The notes under the pieces: generated by a model | Told to the model about the DNA's origin: nothing | Seen by the model: only the letters and a program-made list of their open reading frames with translations | The model's database searches: none | Made by a program: the position numbers and the translations under genes | In this document: piece after piece, positions 10,890-22,430 of the stretch | Layout: every line of letters starts with the position of its first letter | Numbering within the stretch: position 1 is the first letter of the stretch | Origin: Pristionchus mayeri | Lineage: Eukaryota; Nematoda; Chromadorea; Rhabditida; Neodiplogasteridae | NCBI GenBank assembly: GCA_036245805.1 | Contig: BTRK01000001.1 | Coordinates: 3,162,001-3,226,000, forward strand | Reading direction: 5' to 3' | Length of the DNA: 64,000 nt

Positions 10890-12040
10890 ATATTGGTGAA
10901 AATGGTAGGCAAATTGTTATGAAATATTAGTGACGTGCGAATCTGTAACTGATCAAGAGCGTGTGATGCGACATTAATTTTGCAGGTATACATGTCAAAA
11001 TCATGCAGAAGGTTGCATATTATCGTCGGAAAATGCCGAAAAGGTTAAGAGCATTGCTCACCTTCGCCGGTGTGCGCCTTCAGTTACTCGATTTATCCAT
11101 TGAGCATCAGTCGAAAATTGCTCAATTTCAAATGTCGAAACATTGTAATATAGAATGATAGCGAGAATCCACATACACATTATTTTCTTGTTCTATTGTT
11201 CATAAATTCATTTCTTAAATTTGAATCAATTTCGTACTCATTCAATGTTTAAATCGTATATTATAAAAATAAAGAATGCAGTTCTTGACTGTCGCAGCAG
11301 CTGCAGACGATTGATGTTGTACCTTGAAGTACGCCGTCAGTATTTGCACAATTCAAGAGCGTGCCACAGCTGAAACTCTCAACATTATTTTTTTAACAAC
11401 GAAAAGAGGTTTCCAAGAGAATTTGAGCTTCAGTGATGGTTCGAATGCATACCTCAGACAACAATAACGATAGACAGTAAAATAATGGTCGTTATAAGAT
11501 GAGTATATTAATAGTACAATATTCCGACCTAGTTCTGTTCTAACTTAGACTCGATAGTGCTGCACACCATTATCGACCCACTAATACCTACCAATCTCCT
11601 CAGATCCTCTTCGCATCACCCCTCTCTATTCCAATCCGTGTCCACCACCAAGTACTTGTTCAGACATCGATTCTACAATGAGCGACGATCGATCAAACAA
11701 AGAAAATGATGACCGCATCCATTTGCCACACTTCTCCTCGGAATGACAATTTATTCAAATCTTTATAAATAATGCACTTAATTGTATTTCCTCATCTTTG
11801 CCCGGCGTACTATCTATGCAGATGTGATATTGTTATTGAAATATTGATGTGGTTACAGATCACGCCATAGTTGTTCCAAAAGTATGTTTAGTACATTTTC
11901 AAGATGGAAAGCAAGACCAATCAAGTTTGAGCCACCGTGCCTAACTGAAATACACCAGCAAAACGCTATTCTCCCAGGTTGAAAATGTTCACTGTTTACT
12001 CAGCATTTTCACGAACTCGTCTCATCCGAACTAGATCCGA
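10890..12040. other. No supportable gene
   Basis: This is AT-rich sequence with no long ORF, clear exon pair or repeat border. A GTCGCAGCAGCTGCAGACG word near 11294 echoes the Q/A-rich terminal exons but is too short to call. Confidence 0.4.
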
Positions 12041-12049
12041 CGTTGACGA

Positions 12050-12200
12050 CCAGGTGCAGATGCATCGGGACGTGAGAACAAATATAAGAGGAAATTAAAT
12101 ATATTTATGAACGTCCTTCGTCTACAAATTAAACTCGTCCATTTACAATCGTCTATGAAAACCAGGCGAAACATGAAACAGAGAAGATTATATGAAACTT
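12050..12200 (-). pseudogene. Diverged copy of the CATGAAAC terminal-exon region
   Basis: The minus strand shows CTGTTTCATGTTTCGCCTGG and a following CATAGACGATTG stretch. This matches the upstream edge of the blocks at 18470-18680, 19830-20070, 46120-46340 and 55660-55860. The acceptor AG is lost and no frame is open. Confidence 0.4.
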
Positions 12201-12236
12201 AAAACTCACTCATCGATATCGTAAATGAAATACATA

Positions 12237-14567
12237 TGAGAGACTTTTTGTGTCAGTGAACATGTGCTTGGCAAAGTGCGAAAAATCGAAATCGCCCATA
12301 ATGTGCCTACATGTAGTAATCGACGAGCATAGCTCGGGTGCCCCATCCCGAGTGTTCTAGAACAAACTTTCTGAGAGAATCAACATATTTCTTCAGCGAC
12401 TTGGCACTGGCCGATAATTATAATTCCTACTGACGTCGCCAATTGGTCGGTCTCCACGAGGGAAATCGACGAGCATCGCCAGATTTTCGATCCGCATCCG
12501 CGCGGTCGCGGGCGCGGATATCGAAAAATTAACTACGGTAGCTTCGAAATTTTTATATCGACTCCAATCACTGCGGCGGTAGGGGCGCTGCATTCCTTGA
12601 CAAATTCTAAGACTTTTTTACTCCGGAGAGTTTTTCGATCAGATTCCACCTAAGGCCGGAAATCGATAATTCCACTTTTCTTTCGTACATGAAAGCAGTT
12701 CCCCAGAAATTTTTCAAGAACTCCCCTAAATATTATTCGTGATCTAGCTTCTACTTGAATCGATACCTACTCCCGTAGAACAGCGCGATTCAACTAGACG
12801 CGTAAGTTGGTCAAAATGAATTATGGTGTAATTTTTGGGTTATTGTAGGTGAGTGCACAAGTTGGACGACTTTTCCCAATTGGTGTAGGATAGCTTCAAA
12901 TTGATTTTCTGACCATTTAACACCTGTTGGGAAATGTCGCCCTAACTTCGCACTCGCATACCGTAACCCAAAAATTACACCATAATTCATTCAAAATTGA
13001 TTTTGACCAACTTACGCGTCTTGTTGAATCGCGCTGTTCTACGGGAGAATGTATCGAGTCAAGCAGAAGCTAGATCACCAATAATATTTAGGGGAGTTCT
13101 TGAAAAATTTCTGGGGAACTGCTTTCATGTACGAACTAAAAGTGGAATTATCGATTTCAGGCGTTAGATGGAATCTGATCGAAAAACTCTCCGGAGTAAA
13201 AAAGTCTTAGAATTTGTCGAGGGATGCAGCGCCCCTACCGCCGCAGTCATAGGAGTCGCTTTTAAAATTTCGAAGCTACCGTAGTTAATTTTTGAAATTC
13301 CGCGCCCCGCCCGCGCGGATGCGGATCGACATTCTGCCGATGCTCGTCGGTTTCCCTCGTGGACCTACTGGTGAAGTTAGCAGGAATTGGAATTTTCGGT
13401 CAGTGCCAAGTCTATTCCGATTATCTCAGATAGTGTGTTCTAGATCACTCTCTGCGAAATGGGACACATTTAAATCTTAACATTGAAATTTCGAATTTCG
13501 CCATTTCGAAACCGATTTGAATGGTTGATGTCTCAAAAAATTGATAATTTTCCATGGATTATATGCAACAAATTCTAGAATGATGGGGCATCAACTCGTG
13601 AATAATTTTTCATTTATTCAGATGGGTAGGTAGCCACCATTTTTATTGTTTTATTATCTCGAGCTTTATGCATACTATTAGTAGAAAAAAAAAAAAAAAT
13701 GAAAAATACAGTTTTTGACATATTGAAATAAAATCATTTCGTGATCACGTCAAACTACCGTACTCGAGTGATGAGAGAGTGTGCAGAATGAAGAGGCGAT
13801 TACACGAATTGTGTTGAGGTGAAGGGTGATGCTGGATTTTCCTAAGGTTACATGAGTCACCATCCAGTGCGTCAGCTATCATTTGTCGGCTACCGTAGTC
13901 TGAACTACTGTAACACCGATATTGTTGACATATCAAATAGTGCAAATCAATCCGTAGTGGCACAATAGAGGCCGGAAAGAGTGGAATGAATTTATTTAAC
14001 ATACATTAATCCTTATACCGTACCCTGACAATCGTGAACTAAATTCGTGTGATGGCCTCTTCATTCTGTACACTCTCTCATCACTTGAGTACGGTAGTTT
14101 GACGTGATCACGAAATGATTTTATTTCAATATCTCAAAAACTGTATTTTTCATTTTTTTAAAATTTTTTCTACTAATACTATGCATATAGCTCGAGACAA
14201 TAAAACAATAAAAATGGTGGCTACCCACCTATCTGAATAAATGAAAAATTAAAAAAAATTTTTTTCGATGTTTCTTCACGAGTTGATGCCCCATCATTCT
14301 AGATTTTGTTGCATGCAATCCATGGAATATTATCAATTTTTTGAGACATCAACCATTCAAATCGGTTTCGAAATGGCGAAATTCGAAATTTCAATATTAA
14401 GATTTAAATGTGTCTCATTTCGCAGAGAGTGATCTAGAACACTCGGGATGGGGCACCCAAGCTATGCTCGTCGAGTACTACATGTAGGCACATTATGGGC
14501 CATTTCGATTTTTCGCACTTTGCCAAGGGTCTTCACAAATATGTTCACTGACTCAAAAAGTCTCTCA
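12237..14567. mobile_element. Palindromic element A, copy 1, interrupted by element B
   Basis: Ends read TGAGAGACTTTTTGTG and CTCAAAAAGTCTCTCA, each flanked by TA, which fits a Tc/mariner-type TA duplication. The arms (12237-12351 plus 13445 onward, and up to 14567) are inverted copies holding CTACCGTACTCGAGTGATG and GGTGGCTACC blocks. Element B (12362-13434) is inserted in the left arm. The same family is at 25279-26015 and 62369-63597. ORFs such as 13745-14002 recur between copies only because the DNA is repeated. Confidence 0.85.
12362..13434. mobile_element. Fold-back element B, copy 1, with 10-bp target duplication
   Basis: GTGTTCTAGA stands on both sides (12352-12361 and 13435-13444). 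Uninterrupted copies of element A have it once, so it is a true target duplication. Arms are inverted copies starting ACAAACTTTCTGAGAGAATC and sharing GACTTGGCACTG. A 9-11-bp duplication with long terminal repeats suggests a Mutator-like element, though no transposase is present. A diverged copy lies at 29773-30650. Confidence 0.85.
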
Positions 14568-14619
14568 TATAATATGAATAACATGATCTTAAGTATGAAT
14601 ATAGAATATGAAGAATGAA

Positions 14620-14691
14620 GTATAAAATATTACGCATCCACTCATTCGACTCCGGCTGCTCTATAGACGATAGGTCCTGTTCCGCGCCAAC
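14620..14691 (-). pseudogene. Copy of the phase-0 GAEL exon
   Basis: After the acceptor CTCATTGCAG the minus strand encodes VGAEQDLSSIEQPESNEWMR. It aligns with TGAELGLPLKEQL at 42455-42493, same phase and same acceptor. Reading continues past the point where the 42-kb copy has its donor, so the donor seems lost. The frame itself is still open. Confidence 0.45.
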
Positions 14692-15460
14692 CTGCAATGA
14701 GTATTGTATGATAGTCTTACCGCATCATTATTGGCATCTGCCGTATGTAGCTGCTATATTGTCTGGCTGATAGCATCTGACAAGGCTGATCCTCTGACAT
14801 ACCAGTTCTTTACAAAGCACGAAGTTAGAACAAGACAACTAATTATCAGCGAGAATATTTCGCACATCTCCAAAATTATCAACTATAAAATTTGATATTC
14901 ACCCATCGATTAGCATATTAGCAGATTTGATTCACGTAATTCAGTCGAATTTCATTCTGCAACATAAACAAGGCGCACCGATTTCAGATAAGCCGGATAA
15001 GGGAATAGAAGGTTGCAGCGAAGGCATTTAAAATTGAAAAATATTTGCCAAATTTTTGCCTCGTTGTAAAAACTGTAAATGAAGTATCCGTGAAACACAG
15101 ATTCAAAGATTCTTTCAAAGCCTCAAAACCGAAAAAAAGAAAGATAATGCGAGCCAAAGAAGTCACACTTCGAACAAGCTTCTGCAGGGGATTCCATTTA
15201 TGTTCTCCCCATTGTCCATAAAAACTGCTCGATTATTACAGCAGTTTCCTGTCTAGTGATCAATGGTTTCAGCATTATTTCATCACTATGAACAATTATT
15301 TTAAATTATTGTTGTTGGACAATTATTCAGTTGAATACTTCTTCAAACTTTCCGCGCGAAAGCAACAGTAAACTTCTAGTTTCAGGATTACATTATCAGA
15401 TTCAAGAATTGACAATTGCAATAGTCAGGTCACAGCTGTCGTAAAAATAATAAATCTAAC

Positions 15461-15520
15461 CGTACGGGTGTCGTAGTCCTTCCACATCGTCGCTAGTGCT
15501 CCCACGCCCTCGCCCATTTC
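15461..15520 (-). CDS. Predicted phase-0 exon (60 nt), LATMWKDYD
   Basis: This segment is flanked by acceptor TAATTACAG and donor GTTAGA and encodes EMGEGVGALATMWKDYDTRT in exactly 20 codons, phase 0 on both sides. The paralogue at about 37975-38020 keeps LATMMKDYE with a preceding DDVW. Conserved protein sequence with diverged DNA supports coding. It belongs to the minus-strand family. The fold and function are not recognised. Confidence 0.5.
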
Positions 15521-16100
15521 CTGTAATTATAACTAATTAATTAAATAAATATAATTTTAGATTATTTTAATAATTTCGTTCGTCCACCATTCTCCGTCTG
15601 TCCGCCACGCGATTCATCGCAGTCTTGAGCATCCGATCGTTGCGCTTAATTAATTAAATTAGGGATAATTAATTGAACTTAAAAGAACAAAAATACTCGC
15701 CAATTTGATACCTACAGTTTTGTTAGAATGATCGACTACTCTATCGGTTGAGCTCAGCCTATCCGTGATTAGACCATTCGCCGAAACGCCCTTGAGCCAG
15801 ATGAATTTCTGCACGTTCAAAGGGTCGAAATGTTTTCAATCCTGCTCACATATGCATTATCAAAGTAGTGATTAACCCCATTACGTAAAAAATCGCTCAT
15901 ACTCCCCACATTGTCAAGACTCTTTCAGAGGATGCGGGTACTTTTCACATCATTCTAAGTTCTCGTTCGAAAGTATTCCTCAATGAATTCTTCGAGTGTT
16001 GATACATTAACAATGGAGATGGAGTTGGCTCCGAATGAGTGGCCTGTAAAGGTAATTGTATCTTTTAGTATTTCGAATCACCAAGACTGACGCATCGTCC

Positions 16101-16155
16101 TTAGAGTGCGACGGCCATATCTCTCATGTCAGGCGCACGCAACTGTCCCATGAAT
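16101..16155 (-). CDS. Predicted terminal exon, QLRAPDMRDMAVAL
   Basis: GTAGTTTCAG is a good acceptor. One nucleotide and then FMGQLRAPDMRDMAVAL and a stop follow. Around 44970-45010 a diverged copy reads RVTALRDMVAP and also stops, and a third copy is at 7405-7445. Conservation of both the peptide and the stop supports a short C-terminal exon. Its entry phase is 2. Confidence 0.45.
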
Positions 16156-16620
16156 CTGAAACTACCTCATACGGTTAGTCGATCCCTCTGAAGAAAACGA
16201 GTTGAATGAGTGATTGCATTGGAGTTTGTTCGGAAAGGTTGTAGATGATTACGATATTTCCAATTCTTGACACTATATCTAAATGGTACAGCATGAATCC
16301 GATTTTTAACTCTTACAGAAAAAAAAATCTAGGCTACCATTCAATGTATCAACACGGCAGGTCAACTATGGCGTAGTAGTGAGTGAAATAATTATTGTAG
16401 GGAGGTAACGAGAAGATGCACTGGTCAGCGCAATCCTCATAAACTCTTCTCCATCAAGCAAGGCACAACTCTACCTGGCTGAAATCTCAGGAGTACTTGA
16501 ACAGTTATAGTTATAAAAAATCAGTGAATATCATAGATATAAACTGCGGAACTAATCACATAGGACATGCAATTCGCCGGGCAGCACACTAACCTTTCCT
16601 ATAGAACATAATGCCCTCAC

Positions 16621-16669
16621 TCGGTCTCCCTCTGACCTTTTGACGGACGTCATCACGCTTCCCGCTCAT
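16621..16669 (-). CDS. Predicted start exon, MSGKRDDVRQKVRGRP
   Basis: An ATG opens 16 codons plus one base before a GA/GTGAGG donor. The product is highly basic and ends in RGRP, an AT-hook-like tetrapeptide. The exit phase (1) equals that of the start exon at 43286-43322. No SL-type acceptor directly abuts the ATG. It could be a family start exon, but short ORFs next to a donor can arise by chance. Confidence 0.35.
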
Positions 16670-17139
16670 CGATGCTACATAATCCACTGATTAAATTTGC
16701 GAATCTACAATGAATTTATTTTACGATTAATAGAAAGTAAAGAAAAAAAGTAGCCATCAGGAAAATTTTCAATACAATTTGCACCCTGGTGATCACTCGT
16801 TTCATACCGACCATATCATATTGATCACGAAAGACGCATCAGTGAGGGCGTGCTTTGTCATCCAATAAAACGCATTTTAAAACAGTCTCGTGATCAAGTT
16901 GTTTCGAGCGCCAGTAAACCCATCCTTCTCTGCTTTTCTAGAATTCCTATCTCGACTCGTCCCATCACCTCCTCACTCGCTCTGCTACTCATCCATTACT
17001 GCAGTCAGAATATAAGGATGCAGTACACTAAGATCGAATTAACGAATTAACTCAGAATGATGCTTCTAAAAATAATCAGCAGATATATTGTTTTGATTAT
17101 GACGAAGGCCACTCACGAATCGAAACAGCTGCAATATAT

Positions 17140-17240
17140 AGTCTACAAGTAACAAGAAATGTACGGTCTCCATACAATTTTCAATTCAGTATATTCTCTG
17201 TGGATTATTTTCATAATGGCATCCAATCACTGAGGGGATC
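17140..17240 (-). pseudogene. Broken copy of the hydrophobic exon
   Basis: The minus strand keeps LFCLIPSVIG against LFCWIASVIG at 8590-8700, then runs into stops. The shared DNA (GGATTATTT, CCAATCACTGAGG) confirms homology. Confidence 0.4.
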
Positions 17241-17545
17241 AAACAAAATAACTGTGATACTTCATTTAATGTAGAGACAAATCCGAATCAAACATCCGAA
17301 AAGAAAGATGTATTTTGGAAAAAAATACGAAAGACAAGAAAGAATTATTTTCTCAAGTATTTTGCACCTTGTCGTTTCGTGCCCACTATTTCTCAGTTAT
17401 CGTGAAAGTGGAATCCGTATATTGTGAAATTACATTTTTACACTTGAATCAGTTTTTGTTTCGTTTCAATAACCCTGTCTGATCCCTTTTGTTCTTATCC
17501 TTTCTCTTCCCTTCACGCCTTCGCTTTTCTTCATCTGTTAATATT

Positions 17546-17643
17546 CTACCGTTCTATCATCAACTCTCCGGCTGCAGTGGTAGCTGCAGCAGTCGTCTGC
17601 GGCTGCTTCTGCTGCTCCAGCACTGGGGGGGGGGGAAGAACGA
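17546..17643 (-). CDS. Predicted terminal Q/A-rich exon
   Basis: Acceptor TTCCTTCCAG is followed, with two bases completing a codon, by VLPPPPVLEQQKQPQTTAAA and then TTAAGELMIER and a stop. The C11 tract (G11 on the plus strand, 17625-17635) encodes the proline run and may also serve as an alternative polypyrimidine tract ending in CAG. Entry phase 1 equals that of the terminal exons at 46120-46319 and 50582-50736. The open frame also continues upstream into the LLEN block (to 17809), so the acceptor may be unused. Confidence 0.45.
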
Positions 17644-17689
17644 CTGGAAGGAACAAATTCTTTTTCACATTGTTCAAGTTCCATACAAT

Positions 17690-17790
17690 CTCTTTCACAA
17701 AAGTTAACTTTTGATATGAGTCGCTATTCGCACCCTGAAGATTTAAAATGCACGCGTTCTCTAAGAGTGCAATGAAATGGATTTGAACAA
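17690..17790 (-). pseudogene. Copy of the LLEN/GANS exon
   Basis: The minus strand reads IALLENACILNLQGANSDSY, aligned with LLENFCGRNPPGANSGSCPY at 8190-8278. It is open and in frame with the Q/A-rich exon below it, so either an intron has been retained or the two were joined. The acceptor AG found in the other copies reads TTG here. Confidence 0.4.
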
Positions 17791-18469
17791 TCATTCGTTT
17801 GTTTATCACTTAAAAATAGCACTCTTATACTAACTCCTCTTACCTTGTCGTGACTTCTTGGTATCACCAGTAGCCCAACTGATGATGACTAAACGATTAT
17901 ATTCATATGATCGGAATGAAACGCGTGGCTACCGGGTGCAAAATGTTGCTTATTTTATTTCCAGTTCGAATTCATATCACATCTCTTCACTCACCCGAGG
18001 TGGGGGGGGGGGTAACAAATCGTTTAAAATGTATGAGGGTTGATGAACCTAATTGTTGAACATAAGAAAGAAAAAAATAACTAGAATCTTACTGCGGAAT
18101 ATTATACAAACAGCACCTCTAACCAAAGTGTGCAAGACAGTCCTGAATATTGTTTGTGTAATTTCAATATATTCATTAATCGTTCAATCAACATAAATAA
18201 CAAACATAGAGATCAAAGATCTCCGCATACTTGGTAGTTCCAACACTCGAGGAACCACTTACAATGCATGGATGATTACTAGACGTTCGATCTATCAAAT
18301 ATCACAACTACCTTGTCACTCTAGTACTCATTACACGGCGGAAGCTACCTGCTGCAATGCTGGTTTGAATGAATATGAAATTACTTTTTTACAGCATAAG
18401 AAGGAGCGGCATTGGTCTGTGCGATCATAAACCACTTTTATGGGCAAGCTGTGGGCTTATCCAAAGACC

Positions 18470-18680
18470 GAGCTAGTCAGTGACCACTGTTGCACCGTGA
18501 CTCCGGTCCACAGATCGAGGGATTGGTAGGAATAGCTGGGCTGCATCGAGAGGATACGAGAGAACAGTCTCTGCAAGAAAAATATTTATTTTATTTGAAA
18601 GGCCTCTCATACAACAATTAACATCTTCAAATTCACTAACGTCTTTGGAAACCGGACGAAACATGAAACAAGACTGAGAA
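18470..18680 (-). pseudogene. Decayed terminal-exon block
   Basis: The block begins with TTTCATGTTTCGTCCGG, where an intact copy (46320) has ATGTTTCAG. It keeps GTGAATTTGAAGA, comparable to GTGAATATGAAGA at 46 kb. The acceptor is destroyed, so any open frame here is accidental. Confidence 0.4.
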
Positions 18681-19002
18681 ATTTTTAAGGAATACGAAAT
18701 TTCCGCAAATCCTTCTCCAAGATCTCGGGCAGTGTGTTGGATGCCGATGATGTAACGAACAGCACTTGATATTAATCAATAATTAAATTTATGATTCAAA
18801 TTCAGCATCAATAATAAGATTATTGTAGCCAACTTTAAGATAATTGATATTGGTTGAAGGCGAGAGTAGGGATTTACTAGCAAACGTCGTAGCTTCAATC
18901 TGTCAGGTAACAACACTTTTACATGGCCCACTCACCGTTCTTGATTACATGCATTCATCAGCACTATTGTAAGTCTCCATCACAATCATACTGTTCCCTC
19001 AC

Positions 19003-19098
19003 CTTAGTCGTATTTCTCATCCTTGCCCATTTCTTCTGCACTTTTGACTCGAATTTCGCGCAAGTGACATGTCGCTGCAGCAGAGGGAGACTCTCCTC
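19003..19098 (-). pseudogene. Copy of the helical EESL exon
   Basis: The minus strand encodes EESLPLLQRHVTCAKFESKV followed by QKKWARMRNTTK and a consensus donor AAG/GTGAGG. The reading frame is complete (32 codons against 33 at 37582-37680). The acceptor side has gained about five bases, so splicing in phase is doubtful. Probably a recently decayed paralogue. Confidence 0.45.
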
Positions 19099-19594
19099 AT
19101 CTCCTAAAAATGGATGGTGTTATTTAACTAAATATTCTAAAACATTATTAATAATAACAGTATCTTCTCAATAGTCACTTCCTCAAGAAAATCTCTAGTT
19201 TTAATTTGCACGATTGCACCATGCACTGTTCAGTTTCGTCACTTCTTCAACAAACTCGAATACGCCTCTGAACAGTGTGAATGAGAGACACTACAAAAAT
19301 ATAACTAAAGATCACAATGCGTTACATTAGAACAATATCTCATTTGAATATACCACTTAATAAATGAAAATTGGAATTGGGGTAAAAAATGCCCCCCTTC
19401 AAACTGTTAAACAATCCTAGTACGAGTTGCTCAAATACAAGCCAAAATATTCAAAAACCTATCAACCTTTTTTTCCTTTGTGAATCTTTTTTTCCAGCAC
19501 GTAACTTCACAGTTTTAGCATGATGTTAAAGTAGCTCTCCCCATCATTTTCACAGTTAGGCACAATCAATTCGTGCTAATTATTGACGAGCCGT

Positions 19595-19765
19595 CCACTC
19601 CCCTTGACGTCCATCAATAATCGGATACATCTGCGAAACCTGAGAGAGATTTCATTGACACCTCTCCCAATCCATCGACGATAAACACTTCTCGATAATT
19701 TTCACAGAACACTTCCAGCACGATCACTTCAAGGGAAACACCAGCCAAGGTCAATTGCCAATGGA
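19595..19765 (-). pseudogene. Copy of the SLEV and GFAD exons
   Basis: In minus-strand order, an open stretch reads AGVSLEVIVLEVFCENYREV. Then a good acceptor CTCTCTCAG and GFADVSDY followed by a stop appear. The intact counterpart at 43076-43134 reads GFANAANEG. The AEVSLEVI motif also recurs near 53850 and 56250. The premature stop marks this copy as a pseudogene. Confidence 0.45.
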
Positions 19766-19829
19766 AAACGAATGCGCCAACTTTTGATTCTGGAGCAAAA
19801 ACAATGCGAGCGGATCAAATGAATTCAAA

Positions 19830-20070
19830 ATTAAATTGTAATAAAGAAATTACAAAAAGTGCACCTGATTGTTGTAAGCGGTAAACCCTAATTACATCTT
19901 CAGTAGGATAAGGATATTGGTAAATTCCACCACTGCCAATGTACAACGACTGACCGAACCAGTGGAAAGGGGTGTGCAAGAGAAATATACGTTTTATTTG
20001 AAGAAGTCTCATTTCAAAAATCAGCATCTTCAGATGCTCAAACTTCTATGAAAATCGGCTGAAGCATAAA
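19830..20070 (-). pseudogene. Decayed terminal-exon block
   Basis: The acceptor TTATGCTTCAG is retained, then CATAGAAGTTTGAGCATCTGA follows, which parallels 18470-18680 and 12050-12200. Stops interrupt every frame. It lies directly upstream of the SLEV/GFAD block, so two family copies abut here. Confidence 0.4.
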
Positions 20071-20769
20071 CATAATTGGGCAAATTCTACGAAATTGGAA
20101 CCTACTTGAGCAGGGTGTTGGCTATTGCACAAATTGCAGCACAGATTGGGGACGAAGAAAGGGGTGCAGGATATGCAAATACGATTATGAGATATTTGGC
20201 AAAATATTACTGTCGATTTGCGGGGTGAACAAAACATTGTAAAGAATAAAAACCCGATAATCGTTCATTGGAAAGCATTACTAACTTTATCATATAAGAA
20301 GGTTGAAACTAATCTTTCCAATGGGAAACGACTGTTTTGAGTTGAGTATCATCGGTGTGCTAACCATTCCCTGTTTTTCATTCATTTTTCAATTTTCCAT
20401 TTTTTGATGATTTTGATACATCTGACATAAATATTGTTCTCTCCTTTTTTCAGTTTCTATGTCGTGTACAATTTGAATTGATGACTTCCGAATCAATCTT
20501 TTATTGCAATAAAATTATATGAATAATGATAAAAATTATATTTTATTACAAAATTTAAAAAAAACCGAAAAATATGATAACATCATTGCCTAACATGTAG
20601 GGAAACATTGAATATGAACACATGGAGTAGTAGGAAATTCCATGGAAGGAATTCTTCTTTTCGGATTATCGTCCATCTTATCGTTGTCGGAGTTGCATGG
20701 TTAAGAGGGCGCTGAAGAATTCATTATTCCGATTGCCAAACAATTTCCCTTAATGATCACACACTTTCA

Positions 20770-21290
20770 CACTAAGAAAAGAGTGCAATGGTGAATCATT
20801 ATCTCCCCTCTCACTCGACAGATTCGGTTATGTTTCACTTCGAAATTCCCCATTGCACGGATTCACACTCAGAAAACGTGTAATGGGAACTCATTATCTC
20901 CCCTCTCACTCGACAGATTCGGTTATGTTTCACTTCGAAATTCCCCATTGCACGGATTCACACTCAGAAAACGTGTAATGGGAACTAATTCTCTCTCCTC
21001 TCACTCGACAGATTCGGTTATGTTTCACTTCGAAATTCCCCATTGCACGGATTCACACTCAGAAAACGTATAATGGGAACTCATTATCTCCCCTCTCACT
21101 CGACAGATTCGGTTATGTTTCACTTCGAAATTCCCCATTGCACGGATTCACACTCAGAAAACGTGTAATGGGAACTCATTATCTCCCCTCTCACTCGACA
21201 GATTCGGTTATTTTTCACTTCGAAAATCCCCATTGCACGGATTCACACTCAGAAAACGTGTAATGTGAACTCATTCTCTCCCCTCTCTCC
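20770..21290 (+). repeat. 95-bp tandem repeat, 5 to 6 copies
   Basis: GATTCGGTTATGTTTCACTT recurs at 20821, 20916, 21011, 21106 and (with one change) 21201, an exact 95-bp period. Units differ by only a few bases. A partial unit lies on each side. The inverted counterpart is at 22205-22430. Confidence 0.95.
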
Positions 21291-22204
21291 TCATCCAACC
21301 CTTATCCTACTAAAAAGACATAAGTAAGAACTAGCAAAATTCAAAAAAAAGTTCACGTGTTTTTTTAATTTTTTCTCGTACCACAGACGTGGATTAGAAA
21401 TGGAAGCTTGAATCAAGTATAAAATAACATTTTTTGTTAATATTACATTATTTATAAAAAACAATAAATTTAGTCAAAATCCTATGGAAGGTTCAGAGAA
21501 GAACAATGCTCAAATTCGACGAAAGAAAGAACCATTTTACTAAAGTAGAACCCACAATGCAACGAGCCGTGGTAGAGAGGAGTAGGGGGAGAGACCGCCG
21601 CGTGTAGGAGGGATAGTGTGAAATGAAGTGAGACGTGAGAAAAGATAAATGATGTAGGTACGAGAAGAAAGAGCCAGAGCAATTAAATTATGTTGATTCT
21701 TTCGCGTATCAATTTCTCACGTCTCACTTCATTTCACACTATCCCTCCTACACGCGGCGGTCTCTCCCCCTACTCCTCTCTACCACGGCTCGTTGCAACT
21801 TCGATTTGTGGGTTCTACTTTAGTAAAATGGTTCTTTCTTTCGTCGAATTTGAGCATTGTTCTTCTCTGAACCTTCCATAGGATTTTGACTAAATTTATT
21901 GTTTTTATAAATAATGTAATATTAACAAAAAATGTTATTTTATACTTGATTCAAGCTTCCATTTCTAATCCACGTCTGTGGTACGAGAAAAAATAAAAAA
22001 AAACACTTGAACATTTTTTTCGAGTTTTGCTAGTTCTTACTTATGTCTTTTTAGTAGGATAAGGGTTGGAGGTGGTTAGATTTCCGTGGCTTTCAAATAG
22101 ATTAACCAAAATTTACGGCATTGCTTTTCGTATCCATTACAGGACTGTGCGAGTGGATTGAGCACTGCAAGTACAATGAAGGACATTCTGGTGAGCTTTA
22201 CACA

Positions 22205-22430
22205 TTTTCTGAGTGTGAATCCGTGCAATGGGGAATTTCGAAGTGAAACATAACCGAATCTGTCGAGTTAGAGGAGAGAGAATGAGTTCCCATTACACGT
22301 TTTCTGAGTGTGAATCCGTGCAATGGGGAATTTCGAAGTGAAACATAATCGAATCTGTCGAGTGAGAGGGGAGATAATGATTCACCATTGCACTCTTTTC
22401 TTAGTTTGAAAGTGTGTGATCATTAAGGGA
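22205..22430 (-). repeat. Inverted counterpart of the 95-bp repeat, about 2 copies
   Basis: CCGTGCAATGGGGAATTTCG and the following AAGTGAAACATAA occur twice, reading opposite to the left-arm array. The lower copy number shows the arms have expanded or contracted independently. Confidence 0.9.

Noticed and set aside
20770..21290. Regular repeats resembling a CRISPR array
   Set aside because: The 95-bp units are contiguous with no unique spacers, lie in a palindromic element and the genome is eukaryotic.
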